A stretch of DNA of 64,000 nucleotides from Fragum whitleyi (GCA_948146395.1 OX411546.1:19609158-19673157), one strand, 5' to 3'. Shown: positions 47,154-59,044, numbered from the stretch's first letter. Translations and numbers: made by a program. The notes: generated by a model not told the origin, from the sequence alone.

Positions 47154-49392
47154 ATTGTAAAAAATGATCGGAGCATCATTGCTTCTTTTCATATTTGCTT
47201 GCTTGTTATTGAGACCTCGTGTACCGGTAGTTAAGTACACCGCGAAATTGACGCTCACTTTACGCAAACTAATTCTGTAGCGCCAACTTCAAGCCCAAAA
47301 TAACACAAAAATAATCAATTTAATCAGATTTGTCAACTTCACTATGTTTTTTTCTGTTAAACATGTTTTCTGTTGAACATTTTTTTATTGTTGAATAGTG
47401 TTTTTTTTTTTTTTTTTTTTTTTTTTTCGTTAGACACCTAGGGCCTGTTTACTAAACATCTTACAATCAATTTTTTGCGTAAGCCAAAAATTAATGTTGC
47501 ATCTACACATACAATTTCTAAACATGGAATTCTGCCACACATCGTCTCACTGGTATCGTCTTCTACAAACGATTCCAATGAGATATTGCTTGGCAGAATG
47601 GATTAAAGCATCTGGTATGATTTGTGATTTTGACTCACGATTATTTTTTTCGTAAGAAGGTAAGCCCCTATAATCACGGACTCCAAATATATGAGTATAT
47701 TCAGAGTCCCTGCTTTAAAATAAAAAATACATTGTACCAAAATAATGCTACTTTTTAAGATATAACTTTAAGTTGCCAATGATTTAATCTAAATGATAAA
47801 CCGCAGATATTAAGCATGAATCCACAAGTGAAGCCGAATCAGACTCACAGGGCACCCGACATAACCGACACGTCGTACATGTCTACGCTAATCTGTCTGG
47901 AATTGGAGATCAATTAAACTTGCAAGGAACTGGGGAATATAGGTATGACGGCTTTCTGTAGATAACATTTTTTCTCTTCAAAACAATAAGTCCTTGATAT
48001 TACTATGAATAAATGATAACATTTGAAAATCAAAGTACTGAGAGTACTGACGGTCGACGAAACTGGTGGCATACAAAAGTAAAACTCCAAATTTGGAGTA
48101 ACGCTCAGAATATCTGATGATATCCAACTAAAAAGTTAAGTTTTAATGAATATATACTGAGTTCCATAAGAAAGTGTGCACTTTCACTTTTTGCATTTTT
48201 CTTGATTTACAAAGTTTGGAGACATTTAATGGATGAATTTGATGTCATTCTTAAGATAAGACCTTTTAGAAATTAAAAGTAAAATTAGAGCTTGACAAAG
48301 CATCGCATACTGCATACGCGAAACAGAACGTAAGACGTTAAGATTTGAACTCCTTGCAGCTTGTTCTCATGCAAGCGATATGTGCTTATGTTAAATTTAA
48401 AAAGTCTGAGAAGACATCCCATTTCATTTTCAAACAAAAGTTTTATTATTCCTGCAGACGTTACATGGGTGTCAACACTGTTTATTGCTACGTTATTAGG
48501 CAAGTAACTTGTCGTCAAACAGTGCTTTAGCGTTCTATGACCTCTCGATTAGCTCATTATAGGTCTAACAAAATGATCCTCACGATTTCTATTGGAATAT
48601 GAATTCTTTATCAGTTTTGCTGACGTTCTGAACCTGAAAAAGTTCGATTATGTTTATCCACAAAAATTATAAGTCAAACCACGTAGCTGCAGTATGCATA
48701 GTTGCAATCAAGATGTGATTTTATAAATAGCTAAAGCACAATAATTCAACTAAATGCATTTTCGGACCAAATAGGCATCTAACGAGTGATGCACATGACA
48801 TGCAAAATCAAGTTCTCTACTTAGCAGAAAATGTTTGCGCACCACGTGATTTTTATTCAAATATCGTTAGCAAATACTCTTGGGGAACGTCATAAGAAAT
48901 TGCATGATGGTAGGTTGCGTAATTTCCGAGATTTTCAAAATTCAAATATGCACACTTTCTTTTGGAACTGAGTATACATATAATGAAACATGTTTCAGTT
49001 TGCATCATTTGACCGAGCTGAATAAGATGTTGTTGTTATGGATTTCAATGATGTACAAACTGTTAGGAATAAATGGTACATAAACTATCTGTGATGCTAC
49101 CGAATTGCTATTAAAAGATATTTTACATTGTCAAACTTGCTTTTAATATGGCCACAGGCTAACTATTAAAACCGGTAGAAATAATGATATTGTGAGATAA
49201 GAAAGAAAATGTAATGTATGTAACCCAAATCTTTTAGAGGAAGCGATGGAAATCCGTAACAATTTGAATAACACACAAAATTATTTGTAATTGTAACAAA
49301 ATTGATCGTACAAAGTGTAGGAAAAACAAATTTTAAATATTCGTTCTGTATTTGAATTATCATTTCTTATCTAATATTGAAACATTAAATTT
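47154..49392. other. Intergenic DNA, nothing recognised
   Basis: Apart from the poly(T) tract, I see no ORF with family features and no repeat shared with the rest of the window. The longest open frames (under 80 codons) look random. Confidence 0.4.
47400..47428. repeat. Poly(T) tract
   Basis: About 27 consecutive T residues follow an earlier run of TTTTTTATTGTTG. This could be an unrecognised retroposon tail on the minus strand, but no body is recognised. Confidence 0.8.
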
Positions 49393-49924
49393 CAGGGTGT
49401 CCTCAGTTTGAGCAAAGCAAAATTCCCTGACTTTTCACTGACTTTTCCCTGACTGAAATCAAATTTCCCTGACTTATGTTTACCATATTTTGCATGTTAA
49501 TTTATGAAAATGTTGGCCTCCACCACCCCTACAGCCAACCCTTTCCACCTGTAACTTTACTAACTGTAACTGTATTACTATGTGTATGAATATTTTTTTT
49601 CTTTTTTTTTTCTTTTCTTTTTCTTCATACATACATAATGCAAATTTTATGAACTTAACTTATACTGCTGGGTGTGGGTTGCCAAAATAAGATGCATGCC
49701 AAAATGGACAAAAAACACAAACTAACCTCATAGAAGCATGTATCTTAATATATGGGACTATTTTTGGTGTGTATTTCAAAATGTTAACTTTCTTTTAGGC
49801 ACTTCAACATGAATTAAATGGTACATTATTTGGTATCATGTATAAAATTCCTAAGTGTCTCTAGTCCCTTCAGTTTCTTCTCAAAGAACAATTTGGAATA
49901 ATGAATACTACTTATCACATTATT

Positions 49925-51437
49925 AGTCCCCCACCGGTTACCGGTTGGGGGACTATAGGTTTGCTCGATTCCGTCCGTCCGTCCGTCCGTCCGTCCGTCC
50001 GTCTGTCTGTCCGTCTGTCCGTCTGTCCGTCACGCTTTTGTCCGGGCTATATCTTCTAAACCATATGTGCTAGCAACTTCAATCTTGGTACACTTGTAGA
50101 TCTCATTGAGGAGAAGTGTCATGTTCAAGAACCGTAACTCTGCCACGCCCACTTTTTGAGTTATTGCCCTTTGTTGTTTTCACCCTTACATTCTTGTCCG
50201 GAACATATCTCCTAAACTATGTGTGCTAGCAACTTCAAAATTTGTACACTTATAGATATCATCGAGGAGAAGTGTCATGTTCAAGAACCCTTACTCTGCC
50301 ATGCCCACTTTTTGAGTTATTGCCCTTTGTTGTGTTTACCCTTACATTCTTGTCCGGATCATATCTCCTAAACTATAAGTGCTAGCAACTTCAAACTTTG
50401 TACACTTATAGATCTCATTGAGGAGAAGTGTCATGTTCAAGAACCCTAACTCTGCCACGCCCACTTTTTGAGTTATTGTCCTTTGTTGTTTTTACCCTTA
50501 CATTCTTGTACGGATCATATCTCCTAAACTATAAGCGCTAGCAACTTCAAACTTTGTACACTGATAGATCTCATTGAGGAGAAGTGTCATGTTTAAGAAC
50601 CATTACTCTGCCACAACCTCTTTTTGAGTTATTGCCCTTTGTTGTTTTTACCCTAACATTCTTGTCCGGAACATTTCTCCTAAATAATGTGTGCTAGCAA
50701 CTTCAAACTTTGTACACTGATAGATCTTATTGAGGAGAAGTGTCATGTTTAAGATCCATAACTCTGCCACACCCACTTTTTGAGTTATTGCCCTTTGTTG
50801 TTTTTACCCTTACATTCTTGTACGGATCATATCTCCTAAACCATAAGTGCTAGCAAATTCAAACTTTGTACACTTATAGATATCATTGAGGAGAAGTGTC
50901 ATGTTCAAGAACCGTTACTCTGCCACACCCACTTTTTGAGTTATTGCCCTTTGTTGTTTTTACCCTTACATTCTTGTCTGGAACATATCTCCTAAACTAT
51001 GTGCGCTAGCAACTTCAAACTTTGTACACTTATAGATCTCATTGTGGCGAAGTGTTATGTTCTAGAACTGTTATTCTGCCACTCCTACTTTTTGAGTTAT
51101 TACCCTTTGTTGTGTTTACCCTTACATTTTTGTCCAGATCATATCTCCTAAACCATAAGTGCTAGCAACTTCAAACTTTGTACACTGATAGATCTTATCG
51201 AGGACAAGTGTCATGTATAAGAATTGTTACTCTGCCATGTCCACTTTTTGAGTTATTGCCCTTTGTTGTTTTTGTCTTACATTCTTGTCCAGGTCATATC
51301 TCCTAAACTATAAGTGCTAGCAACTTTAAACTTTTACAGTTATAGATCTAGTAAGTAGGAGATATATTATAAGAGAGGATTTTTTTTTATCCGGTGGGGG
51401 ACTCCTGTATTGCATCGCAATACGACATGCACTTGTT
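49925..51437 (+). mobile_element. Tandem-array element, eight to nine 156-bp monomers
   Basis: 5' hairpin 49925-49954 (AGTCCCCCA/TGGGGGACT arms), then a (GTCC)n/(GTCT)n simple repeat (about 49968-50033), then monomers starting at 50041, 50197, 50353, 50509, 50665, 50821, 50977, 51133 and 51288. The inverted partner CCGGTGGGGGACT is at 51391-51403, then the perfect hairpin GTATTGC-ATC-GCAATAC at 51407-51423 and CTTGTT at 51432-51437. The monomers are clearly related to those at 35501-36290 (shared CATATCTCCTAAA and GAGTTATTGCCCTTTGTT). Confidence 0.85.
49968..50033. repeat. (GTCC)n/(GTCT)n simple repeat
   Basis: A tetranucleotide run of GTCC drifting to GTCT forms the fixed 5' module of the array element at 49925-51437. 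Confidence 0.9.
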
Positions 51438-51676
51438 ATTAATGTTATTGTTATTATCAGTATTCTCATTATAGCCAATCGTGCAGAAACTGCTTTAGCC
51501 TTTATTTTTTTTATCTTTTTATCATTCATACACCAATTATTTCAAAATTCCCTGACTTTTCCCTGACTTTTGCTGAAACTGTAAAATTCCCTGACCAATT
51601 CCAAAATTCCCTGACAATTCCCTGACCTTGAAAAAAATATTTTTTTCCCCTGATTTCCCTGACCGTGGACACCCTG

Positions 51677-52834
51677 TTAATTATGTTTAACAATAGTATG
51701 CTTGTAAATATCTCTTCCCATCTGATCTATTTACACGACCGATCACAAATAAATTTGGGAAAAACAACAATACTATGTTAGAAACTTAGGACATATAGTA
51801 TAAAAAAATCATTTAGAACTTCTCTTGCAAAAATTAAATGATTTAATTCGGTGTCTTCGACCAAGCGATACCTTTAAAAGGCTTATTTAGAATAACTAAT
51901 AACCTTGTGGACTTATTTCAACGAATAAAGCTACTAACCCTTCAATAAAGTATTTTCTCTTTATAGAGTTTCCATTCTCCGCTTTCACTTAGTCAAAATG
52001 CCAATCATATGAAATCTCAGTTTTTTTCTAAATATGCATATAAGTAAAATGAAAAATCAGACGAATAAATTAATTTTATGTACATTTAAATGAGTATTCT
52101 AATAAAAAATGAACACCTTTGAATAAAGAATTTTCGTTTTTTTGTTACATTTCATGCAGAACTTCGACAATGCGTGCTGTAAGTCATGAGTTAAAAAACA
52201 CAATTTCATTTGGAACTTAGTATATAACCTTTAAAATATGTATTAAGATTTCTCACTTAGGTTATTGTTTTCTTTCTGCGCTCTTGGAGATCCTACATCT
52301 ACATGAGCGCACAATGAAAGTAATAATGGTATAATGCCGTAGAAGCGCAGTGCGAGTTTGTTCCAGACTGTCCATATGCGAGCGTCAGACATATACCCAA
52401 AGAAAAAAATGCTATAAAATATGGCCATATATTGTTAGGGTAAAGGTGAGGTCAAATCATATAGCGCTATTAATATGGATACTACAAAGAGAAAATCCTT
52501 TTAAATAGTATTATTCTACTATTCCCTATTGGATTAATGGGAAATGTAATTTGAAAAGCTAACTGTCTGGTTTTGTTTAAATTTAATGGATTCGTTAAAA
52601 CAAATAATGGGAATATGAAACGTATATCTAACATGGTCGGCGAAGTGAGTTATTTGAAATTGATGATGTAATTATTATGTCTTGATAAAATATGAAAGCA
52701 GTGTTCAGTGTGGATAGGCAACACTTCCTAGCCTGGATGGATTTCAATACGAATTAGATTGCATGATTCTCGAATAAAAAAAACTCTTAGGTGAAAACAA
52801 GAGTATTAATTAAGAGGGAAATTAAGAGACGAAG
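51677..52834. other. Upstream region of the K channel gene, nothing recognised
   Basis: AT-rich unique-looking DNA between the hAT-like element and the MITE at 52835. No exon or repeat could be supported. Confidence 0.4.
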
Positions 52835-53125
52835 AGGTTAGTTTGTTTTTGCTTGGGTATGAAACGAAAAAACTAACAACACTGCGTGATTTATCGAAAC
52901 CTGTTCGTACATATATATAATAAGGATTGCTTTCCGTACCCGACTGATAATATTTCTAATTTATTCATTTAAATAAAATTTCATCGAATGAACAATATGT
53001 TACCAATTTTATGACATATTTGTTGAACCATTTTATGTACAAACATACAAAATAGCTGCGCGCTCAAAATAATTTCGATTGACAGATAAGTGTTTGTATA
53101 AGCCAATCAGAAAAATGCGTTTTGA
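52835..53125. mobile_element. MITE (GGTATGAAAC family, diverged) ending 77 bp before the Kv start codon
   Basis: GGGTATGAAACGAAAAAACT at about 52856, CAAAATAGCTGCGCGCTCAA at about 53048 and AGCCAATCAGAAAAATGCGT at 53102-53121 match the family. The second foldback arm has decayed. It forms most of the proximal upstream region of the K channel gene. Confidence 0.55.
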
Positions 53126-53201
53126 CCCACGAAAGTAACAGCGATTGTATATGTAGAAAAATAGTGCATCGATTTAGTGCATGTGACATATTCCGAAGAC
53201 A

Positions 53202-55426
53202 ATGACAACTTTAGCTGAATCTAAATACGTTTGTATGAACATTGGTGGAACTGTAATCAAAACACTGTCAACAACTTGTAAAGCTATCAAAGGTAGCCTA
53301 CTGGAGTCTCTAGATAACAATTCAGAACATTATGACGAGGAGATGAGCATGTACTATTTCGACAGGGACGCCCACCTCTTCATGCACATTCTTGCCTCAC
53401 ACCGAGATGGAATCGTTCATGTACCTCGTGATATATGTCCAATCAGATTTCGTGATGAGCTACAATTTTGGAGAATACCACAAAAGATGGTAGCTCCGTG
53501 TTGTTGGAAATACTTCTACAAGTGTGATGAAGATATAGACACACTCAAAGAAATAATTAAATCCTTGCCAAATACAACATTTTTAAACAAAATTGGAAAT
53601 TCTGAGTTTATCAATCCAATAGCAAACAGTGCAGTAAATAAGGATGACCCTACAAAGGTAACTTCATCGATAGACAATGATAACAAACGTGAACACTCAA
53701 TACAACAACGTATATGGCTGTTTCTAGAAGAACCAAGGTCGTCAAAAGCTGCTAAGGTATACATGTCTGGGATTTTAATATAAGAATAAATACAGTAAAG
53801 CTTGTGTTAAGCGATCACTTAGGGACCATAAAAGAGCGGTCGTTTATTTGAATGGTCGCTTAATACAAAATATCATAATAAATGTGACAGCTCATTTTGA
53901 TCGCATTTATAGATTGTCGGTCATGTCGTACTGAATCCTATGATGTTCGAACAACAGCATAAGATTAAAAATTAACACATTTTTTTCGGTAAGAATGTCC
54001 TCTTTTTCAGAGATCTTGCTTACGGTAAAGGGACTTTTATGGTGGTCGCTCAATAAAATTTGTCGCTTAACAGACGTGGTCGCTCGAGCAATATCGACTG
54101 TATATGAGCATGTGTGTGACATTTTTCAACAACTTTACGTGTGTTTAAAGGGACAATATTAAGCAACCTAGACAGCAGAGTATAATTAGAAGGTGGTCTG
54201 GCTGTCTAAAGACACTTTGAGACCCTTTCTATCCACCAAGCTAAGTGTAAAAACCCTAGTCTGGCTGTGCAGATGCCCAGGCTGGCCGGTGTCTTTAATT
54301 TTCTTGATATTTGAAATTGTTGGAAATGTCACGCATTGGATCATATACAGTGTAGTATTTACATAAAGCTATTTTTCGAAATTCATTGCAAAAGTATTCG
54401 CCAAATAAAAGATTTTGAAACTCTCAAAAAAGGCCACATGCCCTTTTTCTCTATGATATATAATAACGTGAAATTCTTTAGGAGTAACTATTGCCGATAT
54501 ATGTTTTATTTCAGATTTGGTGTTTTACCTACATGTTTGTGGTACTATTAAGTATTGTTCTCAACATCATTTGGTTAGATGAGAGTGTCAGGGTACAGCC
54601 ATATTTGACACCTTTCCTCCAACAGTTTAGTAAACAAGAACTCTACGAAATGGTCGTCAACAACGAAACGCTTGGAAATGCCAAGATGGAAAGATTGGTT
54701 TTAACGGACCCTCATCCGGCATTATTTACCATCGACTGTTTATGTATTGGGTTCTTCGCTTTAGAAACAATCGTGCACTTTGTTGTTTGTCCTAGGAAGT
54801 TATTGTATTTCAAAAGCCTTTACAATCTTTTAAAAATATTTCTTTCTTTCTGCATGACATACGGCGTTATCTTCGAGATTAGGAAAGATCTACTATTTGA
54901 TATAAAGTTTGGTTATGTATGGTTCGTGTTTAAAACAGCGAACACCTTACGGGCGTTATTAATTCTTCGTCTACATAAGCTATACAGTAATCTTAACCTG
55001 ATATATCTGTCAATGAGAAGAAGCTTGAAGGAGATGGTATTACTTTTGTTAATGTTCGGTTTGACGATCGTTGTTTACGGTGGTCTGGTATTTGCTACAG
55101 AGATCGAGAGTGAAATGTTTGCGGACTCTCGAACTGCTATGTGGTGGGCTCTAATCACCATGACGACGATAGGGTACGGGGATTACTACCCGACCGACAC
55201 GATGGGATACCTTGTGGGGTTGTTATGTGCCATCAATGGTCTTATTGTAATTGCCTTACCTATAGCGGCGATATCATCAAATTTCTCTACGATCTATGGC
55301 AGAAATTCCGATCTAAACAAACATTTTGAATCAATAGAAAAGGAAGACGGGATAAATAAATCGGCAGAAGATGATGGAACGGATAAGAAGGAATTTCAAT
55401 ATTGTATCATAAATGCAAATTCTTAA
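53202..55426 (+). CDS. Voltage-gated K+ channel (Kv) subunit, non-Shaker type, two exons
   Basis: Pore-forming or modulatory Kv subunit. Exon 1 is 53202-53756 (185 codons) and exon 2 is 54515-55426 (303 codons plus stop); the phase-0 GT-AG intron falls at the start of S1, after RIWLFLEEPRSSKAAK. The T1 tetramerisation domain, about residues 9-105, has the zinc motif H-x5-C-x20-CC (H73, C79, C100, C101) typical of Kv2-4 and absent from Kv1. Segments by eye: S1 186-205, S2 256-277 with Glu269, S3 286-306, S4 321-345, S5 357-380, filter TMTTIGYGD 400-408, S6 411-437. Unusual points: the usual S3 Asp aligns with Lys292; in S4 the positions of R2 and R4 align with Asn328 and Leu334; and the S6 PxP hinge reads PIA (434-436). 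The short C-tail is acidic. Subfamily (Shaw- or Shab-like) is uncertain, so no symbol is given. Confidence 0.93.
53791..54102. mobile_element. Tc1/mariner-like MITE (TTAAGCGA ends), in the K channel intron
   Basis: Ends TACAGTAAAGCTTGTGTTAA and ATATCGACTGTA give inverted ACAGT...ACTGT termini next to TA. The internal arms are GGTCGCTTAA and the TCGCTTAACAGACGTGGTCG type, with TAGGGACCATAAAAG against CTTTTATGGTGGTC. Confidence 0.6.
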
Positions 55427-57818
55427 ATCGTCAACTTAAAAAAGTAAGCGGCGGATCTCAAATCAATTTTCCGTTTCTTTCCAAAATCTGTAAAGAAAAG
55501 AAAATCTGTAACGTAAGTTTTCGTACTTTTTTATTGACCCTCGTATACAAATGTATATGTATTCCGGTAGAATCTACTTTTTATCATTGCTTAATGGCTG
55601 CCTGTAGGTTTTTCTTCCTTGCACGTTATGAATAATGTACAAATGTGGAGAATTAATACTTTTCTTACATTGTGTCTGCCCCTGTCTTCTAAACTAACAG
55701 CCATCAGAGAAATCTTTGTCATATGCATTCTAAATTACGTCATCAAAACTATGTCATTTTGGTATTTTTAGCATCTTGGAGTTCCAAAAAATAGGGTTTT
55801 AAAAATGTACAAAACTAGTGTTTATGTAAAAAAGTCTTCTAATCGATCTTGTATGAGAAAAACAGATCTTAACCGAGTCTAGAATAGAAATGTTATTAAA
55901 TGATCCTTGGCGAGCTTTTTGAAACAAAATCTCATGACTAATCCTATTATATACACGTATACTTAACTCCAATAGAAACCCCGGCAAAATATAAATTGAA
56001 ATCATTAAAATTCTTTCTACTTATTTTAATCTTTCTTTGCCTTTTTTTAGTAGAACAACCATATCGAGGGCTCAGTGCTAAACGGTTGTAACTCCCTATA
56101 AACATATAGGGAGTTACAATTGTTTCGCGCTGAGCCATCGATATAGCCGCATGTATGGGATGGAATAATGATGCTACCCGTGACCGTTGTCAGACAGATA
56201 CGCCTCGCTTGCCAACATCATCAAAATGAAGTTCACATGGATGAAAATGGTTATTCCACAACGGATAAGAATACTCATTTCGCAAGTGAGCTCTACCTCA
56301 ATGCCCACCCAATAAATCGGTTTTAAAAAGCTATTCATTCTGTCTGAAAGATCTTTCGTAACCCACTCATATTGCATAGTTGGAGAATGGAAGGGGTAAG
56401 CTTTCATCCTGTGATTATAGTGAAAATTTCCCCTAAGGAGGATAGACGAGTCGCAGTACATTCGGCAATTATCAAGCGGGCTTTCAAACAATCATTTTAC
56501 TTTAGAAATGTGGTTTAAGACGCTGTTTTGAGCAGTCATCATGTCAACCGGCATTGTTAATCGAAAGTGTGCTAATGATTAACAGATCGTCCGCGATAGT
56601 CAAACAACAATACGACTTGATGTCGGTATCCTGTCTTCGCAGTAACGAGCAAAAAATAAAACACATGGTTAGTTGCAAAAGTCTTTGAAATCAATAGTAA
56701 AACTGTTCAAAGCAGCTTAAACGTTTTTATAACCATCCTACAAGATTCAGGAACAGTATGAAGTTTGGATTGATAGCACAACGCCGACTTTTAATGGCTT
56801 GCCTCCGTAGACCCAAAAATGGGCTGATAAAGTTCTTACGTAACATTTGACGTCAGCAAAAAAACAAAGATTTTGAAACAGTTTATTGCTAGATGCTAAA
56901 ATGTCCTTCAATGCACATTGAAATTTTTCGACAATCCATTGTGCATCAGACCCCGCAAGTTTAAGGGACACGTTTACTAAAAAAAATAAAAATAAGAAAA
57001 TAAAAAAAAATGCTGCTACGGAAAGGATCATGGAACCAACAAGTCAAAAGAGCGGTCTAGAAAAGGAAGTAGGTTTTGGTATGTATCAAAATGAAAAATG
57101 CAATTGGTCACAAACGGTAAAGTTATTAAGAGAACATATATTTGTTGACATTTCTTTTGGAGTCAAGTATATATCATTTTCAATCTCTACGTCCAGTGTG
57201 TCCAATAGGGCGATTAAAACATAACAGAACCTTTTAGTCCTGTATGAAAGACAAACAAATCTATGAATGAGTGTCAGTTTCATATCGATTTATTGCTACA
57301 AGTTCTAGGAATCATGTTAACCATATAGGATCAAATTCAGACATATGATGGAAGATATTTGGCCAAAATTGCAAGCAGCTATTATTGGAATCCCATCAAT
57401 CATGAATATCGCGAAATAGAGCTACATATTGTGATGGAAATGGGCTTTTATATTTCGATGGTTAAGAAAAATGCTACATAAGCCCTGTGTTGTTAGTATT
57501 CACTGGAATCGTCTCGTCGAGACGATTAAAATGAGTACCCACAACATAAGGTTTAGTTGAGAAATGACGAATTAAAAATGTTTTTATTGTCCTTATCGAA
57601 CATATCGTCCATCACGTAATTTAACGGCTACTCAACGTAAACTGTTACAGCTTTCCTAGAAGACGGCTTGTGGCCATTTTACATTTTCTTTGAACTTTAG
57701 TGATATATTACTTTTCTTGTTTATCCAAAAACGAAATGCTAAAGGCGGGTTTTGTGGTTGTTTGGTGTCTAGCTTTTGTTGTCCGCCATGTTTTTTCTAC
57801 TTTTTTTCTTTTGTTTTC
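55427..57818. other. Downstream of the K channel gene; two unexplained minus-strand open frames
   Basis: It contains the hairpin at 56061-56144 and two AT-rich open frames on the minus strand (56174-56491, 105 codons; 56747-57031, 94 codons, the latter with a hydrophobic N-terminus). I recognise neither and see no supporting splice structure. Confidence 0.4.
56061..56144. repeat. Hairpin with extended arms, GGCTCAGCG family
   Basis: The same core as 8195-8262 (GGTTGTAACTCCCTATA arm, loop AACA) plus flanks ATATCGA and TCGATAT that extend the palindrome. Near-perfect arms with a few mismatches. Confidence 0.85.
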
Positions 57819-58272
57819 TACAGTTAATATCATCGTGATATTGACAAGATGAATGAATACGGAATGAGTTTGGAATGATTTTGAATGGGTGTGTGGAGCG
57901 AATTTTGTGTGAAATTAAAGGTAGGTAATCCAATATCGCTAACTTTATTCTGAATATTGAATAATTTAATTATGGATATTAAATACCCCCCCCCCCCTTT
58001 AATAAAATATACATATAGGTTTTATGAAGAGATTTCTATACCTTCACGGACCCATCATACCTTTACATTATTCAATTATGATAGTGAAATCGTGGATTTT
58101 ATCTACCGATTTTTATTTCGAATGTAGGTGTTAATTTTATCATTTCTTGTCATTTGGAGTGTTTTGAATGATTTGAGTGAGTTTTCGGGGTGAATGAATG
58201 GTGGCGCTGAAAAAATGATTTAGAGTGATTTTGATCGGAATGAATGTCAATTCCACGATGTTTTTTAACTGT
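57819..58272. mobile_element. ACAGTTAG-family MITE, full length, reverse orientation
   Basis: It begins TACAGTTAATATCATCGTGA at 57819 and ends CAATTCCACGATG...TAACTGTA at 58272; both ends keep the TA-ACAGT form. It includes a C-run at 57988-57998. Confidence 0.8.
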
Positions 58273-58528
58273 AACTAAATGCTGAATTGTGTGGGAAATG
58301 GTTAACTGCTGTGCCTCGCGCTGGCTGTTAAATATTAATCCTTCAAAATACCAGGAGTTTATAACGTATAAAAAATTGTCGCGGCACACCCAAAAAGATA
58401 TACAAAAGTCTGTTAGAAAAAATGGCAGGAAAAGATAATTTTTTAATGAGAATGAGTTACTATGTTGTAAATAGTTGGTGACTTTTCTATACAGTGGCAT
58501 TTAAAATAATGGGGCAGTGGGAATGTGT

Positions 58529-59022
58529 TACAGTAAGTAACATCGTGAAATTGATGTTCACCTGGATCCAAACCATTCTTTATCGCCCCAAACACTCACT
58601 CAAATCGCTCTGTAACGCTCAAAAATCGTTAAAAACAATTCGAAATCATTCAAAACGATCAAGATTTCACTGCAATATATCAAGTTATTCTAGGTTTATT
58701 TTGACTGTTGTGGATTTTTCAGCATCTAACTGGTTCGTGAAGACACAAAGATTGTTAAGTGTGAAATTTTCTGAAAGGGAGATAATAAATATTGAAATTA
58801 TCGATGCTATTTTACCTACATTAAATAGAAATCTACCTACTCTTATAGATAAAAACATTTTGAATTAAAAATTATGAATCATTTTGGGACATTCTCTTAT
58901 GATTTTGGAACGTTTCCGAATGGTCCGACTGAGCGTTTTGAATGAATATATTGAGCGCTAAGGGAGTGATTATGAATAGATTTGATCGGATTGAGTGCCT
59001 TTTTTACAATGTTATCCACTGA
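58529..59022. mobile_element. ACAGTTAG-family MITE, full length but diverged
   Basis: It runs from TACAGTAAGTAACATCGTGA (58529) to TTTTACAATGTTATCCACTG (about 59003-59022). The central segment GGGAGATAATAAATATTG is at about 58779-58796. ORFs of more than 100 codons here are the MITE and not genes. Confidence 0.7.
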
Positions 59023-59044
59023 ATCTTTATTGATTGAATGGAGT

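Larger units (their letters stand above)
49393..51676. mobile_element. hAT-like DNA transposon remnant (CAGGGTGTCC ends) hosting a nested array element
   Basis: The ends are an exact inverted pair, CAGGGTGTCC at 49393-49402 and GGACACCCTG at 51667-51676. Both end regions are filled with direct copies of TTCCCTGAC (about 49429-49480 and 51547-51662), spaced 8-30 bp apart, as in subterminal transposase-binding arrays. The flanking octamers TTAAATTT and TTAATTAT agree at 6 of 8 positions, a possible decayed 8 bp target duplication. No transposase ORF is present. The array element at 49925-51437 is inserted inside. Confidence 0.6.

Noticed and set aside
56174..57031. Minus-strand open frames of 105 and 94 codons, one with a signal-peptide-like start
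   Set aside because: No recognisable domain, no convincing splice sites joining them, and AT-rich DNA yields such frames by chance. Transcript data would decide.
58150..58868. Open frames of 116 and 124 codons on opposite strands
   Set aside because: Both lie in ACAGTTAG-family MITE copies and are rich in the His/Ser/Asn codons that the MITE sequence produces.
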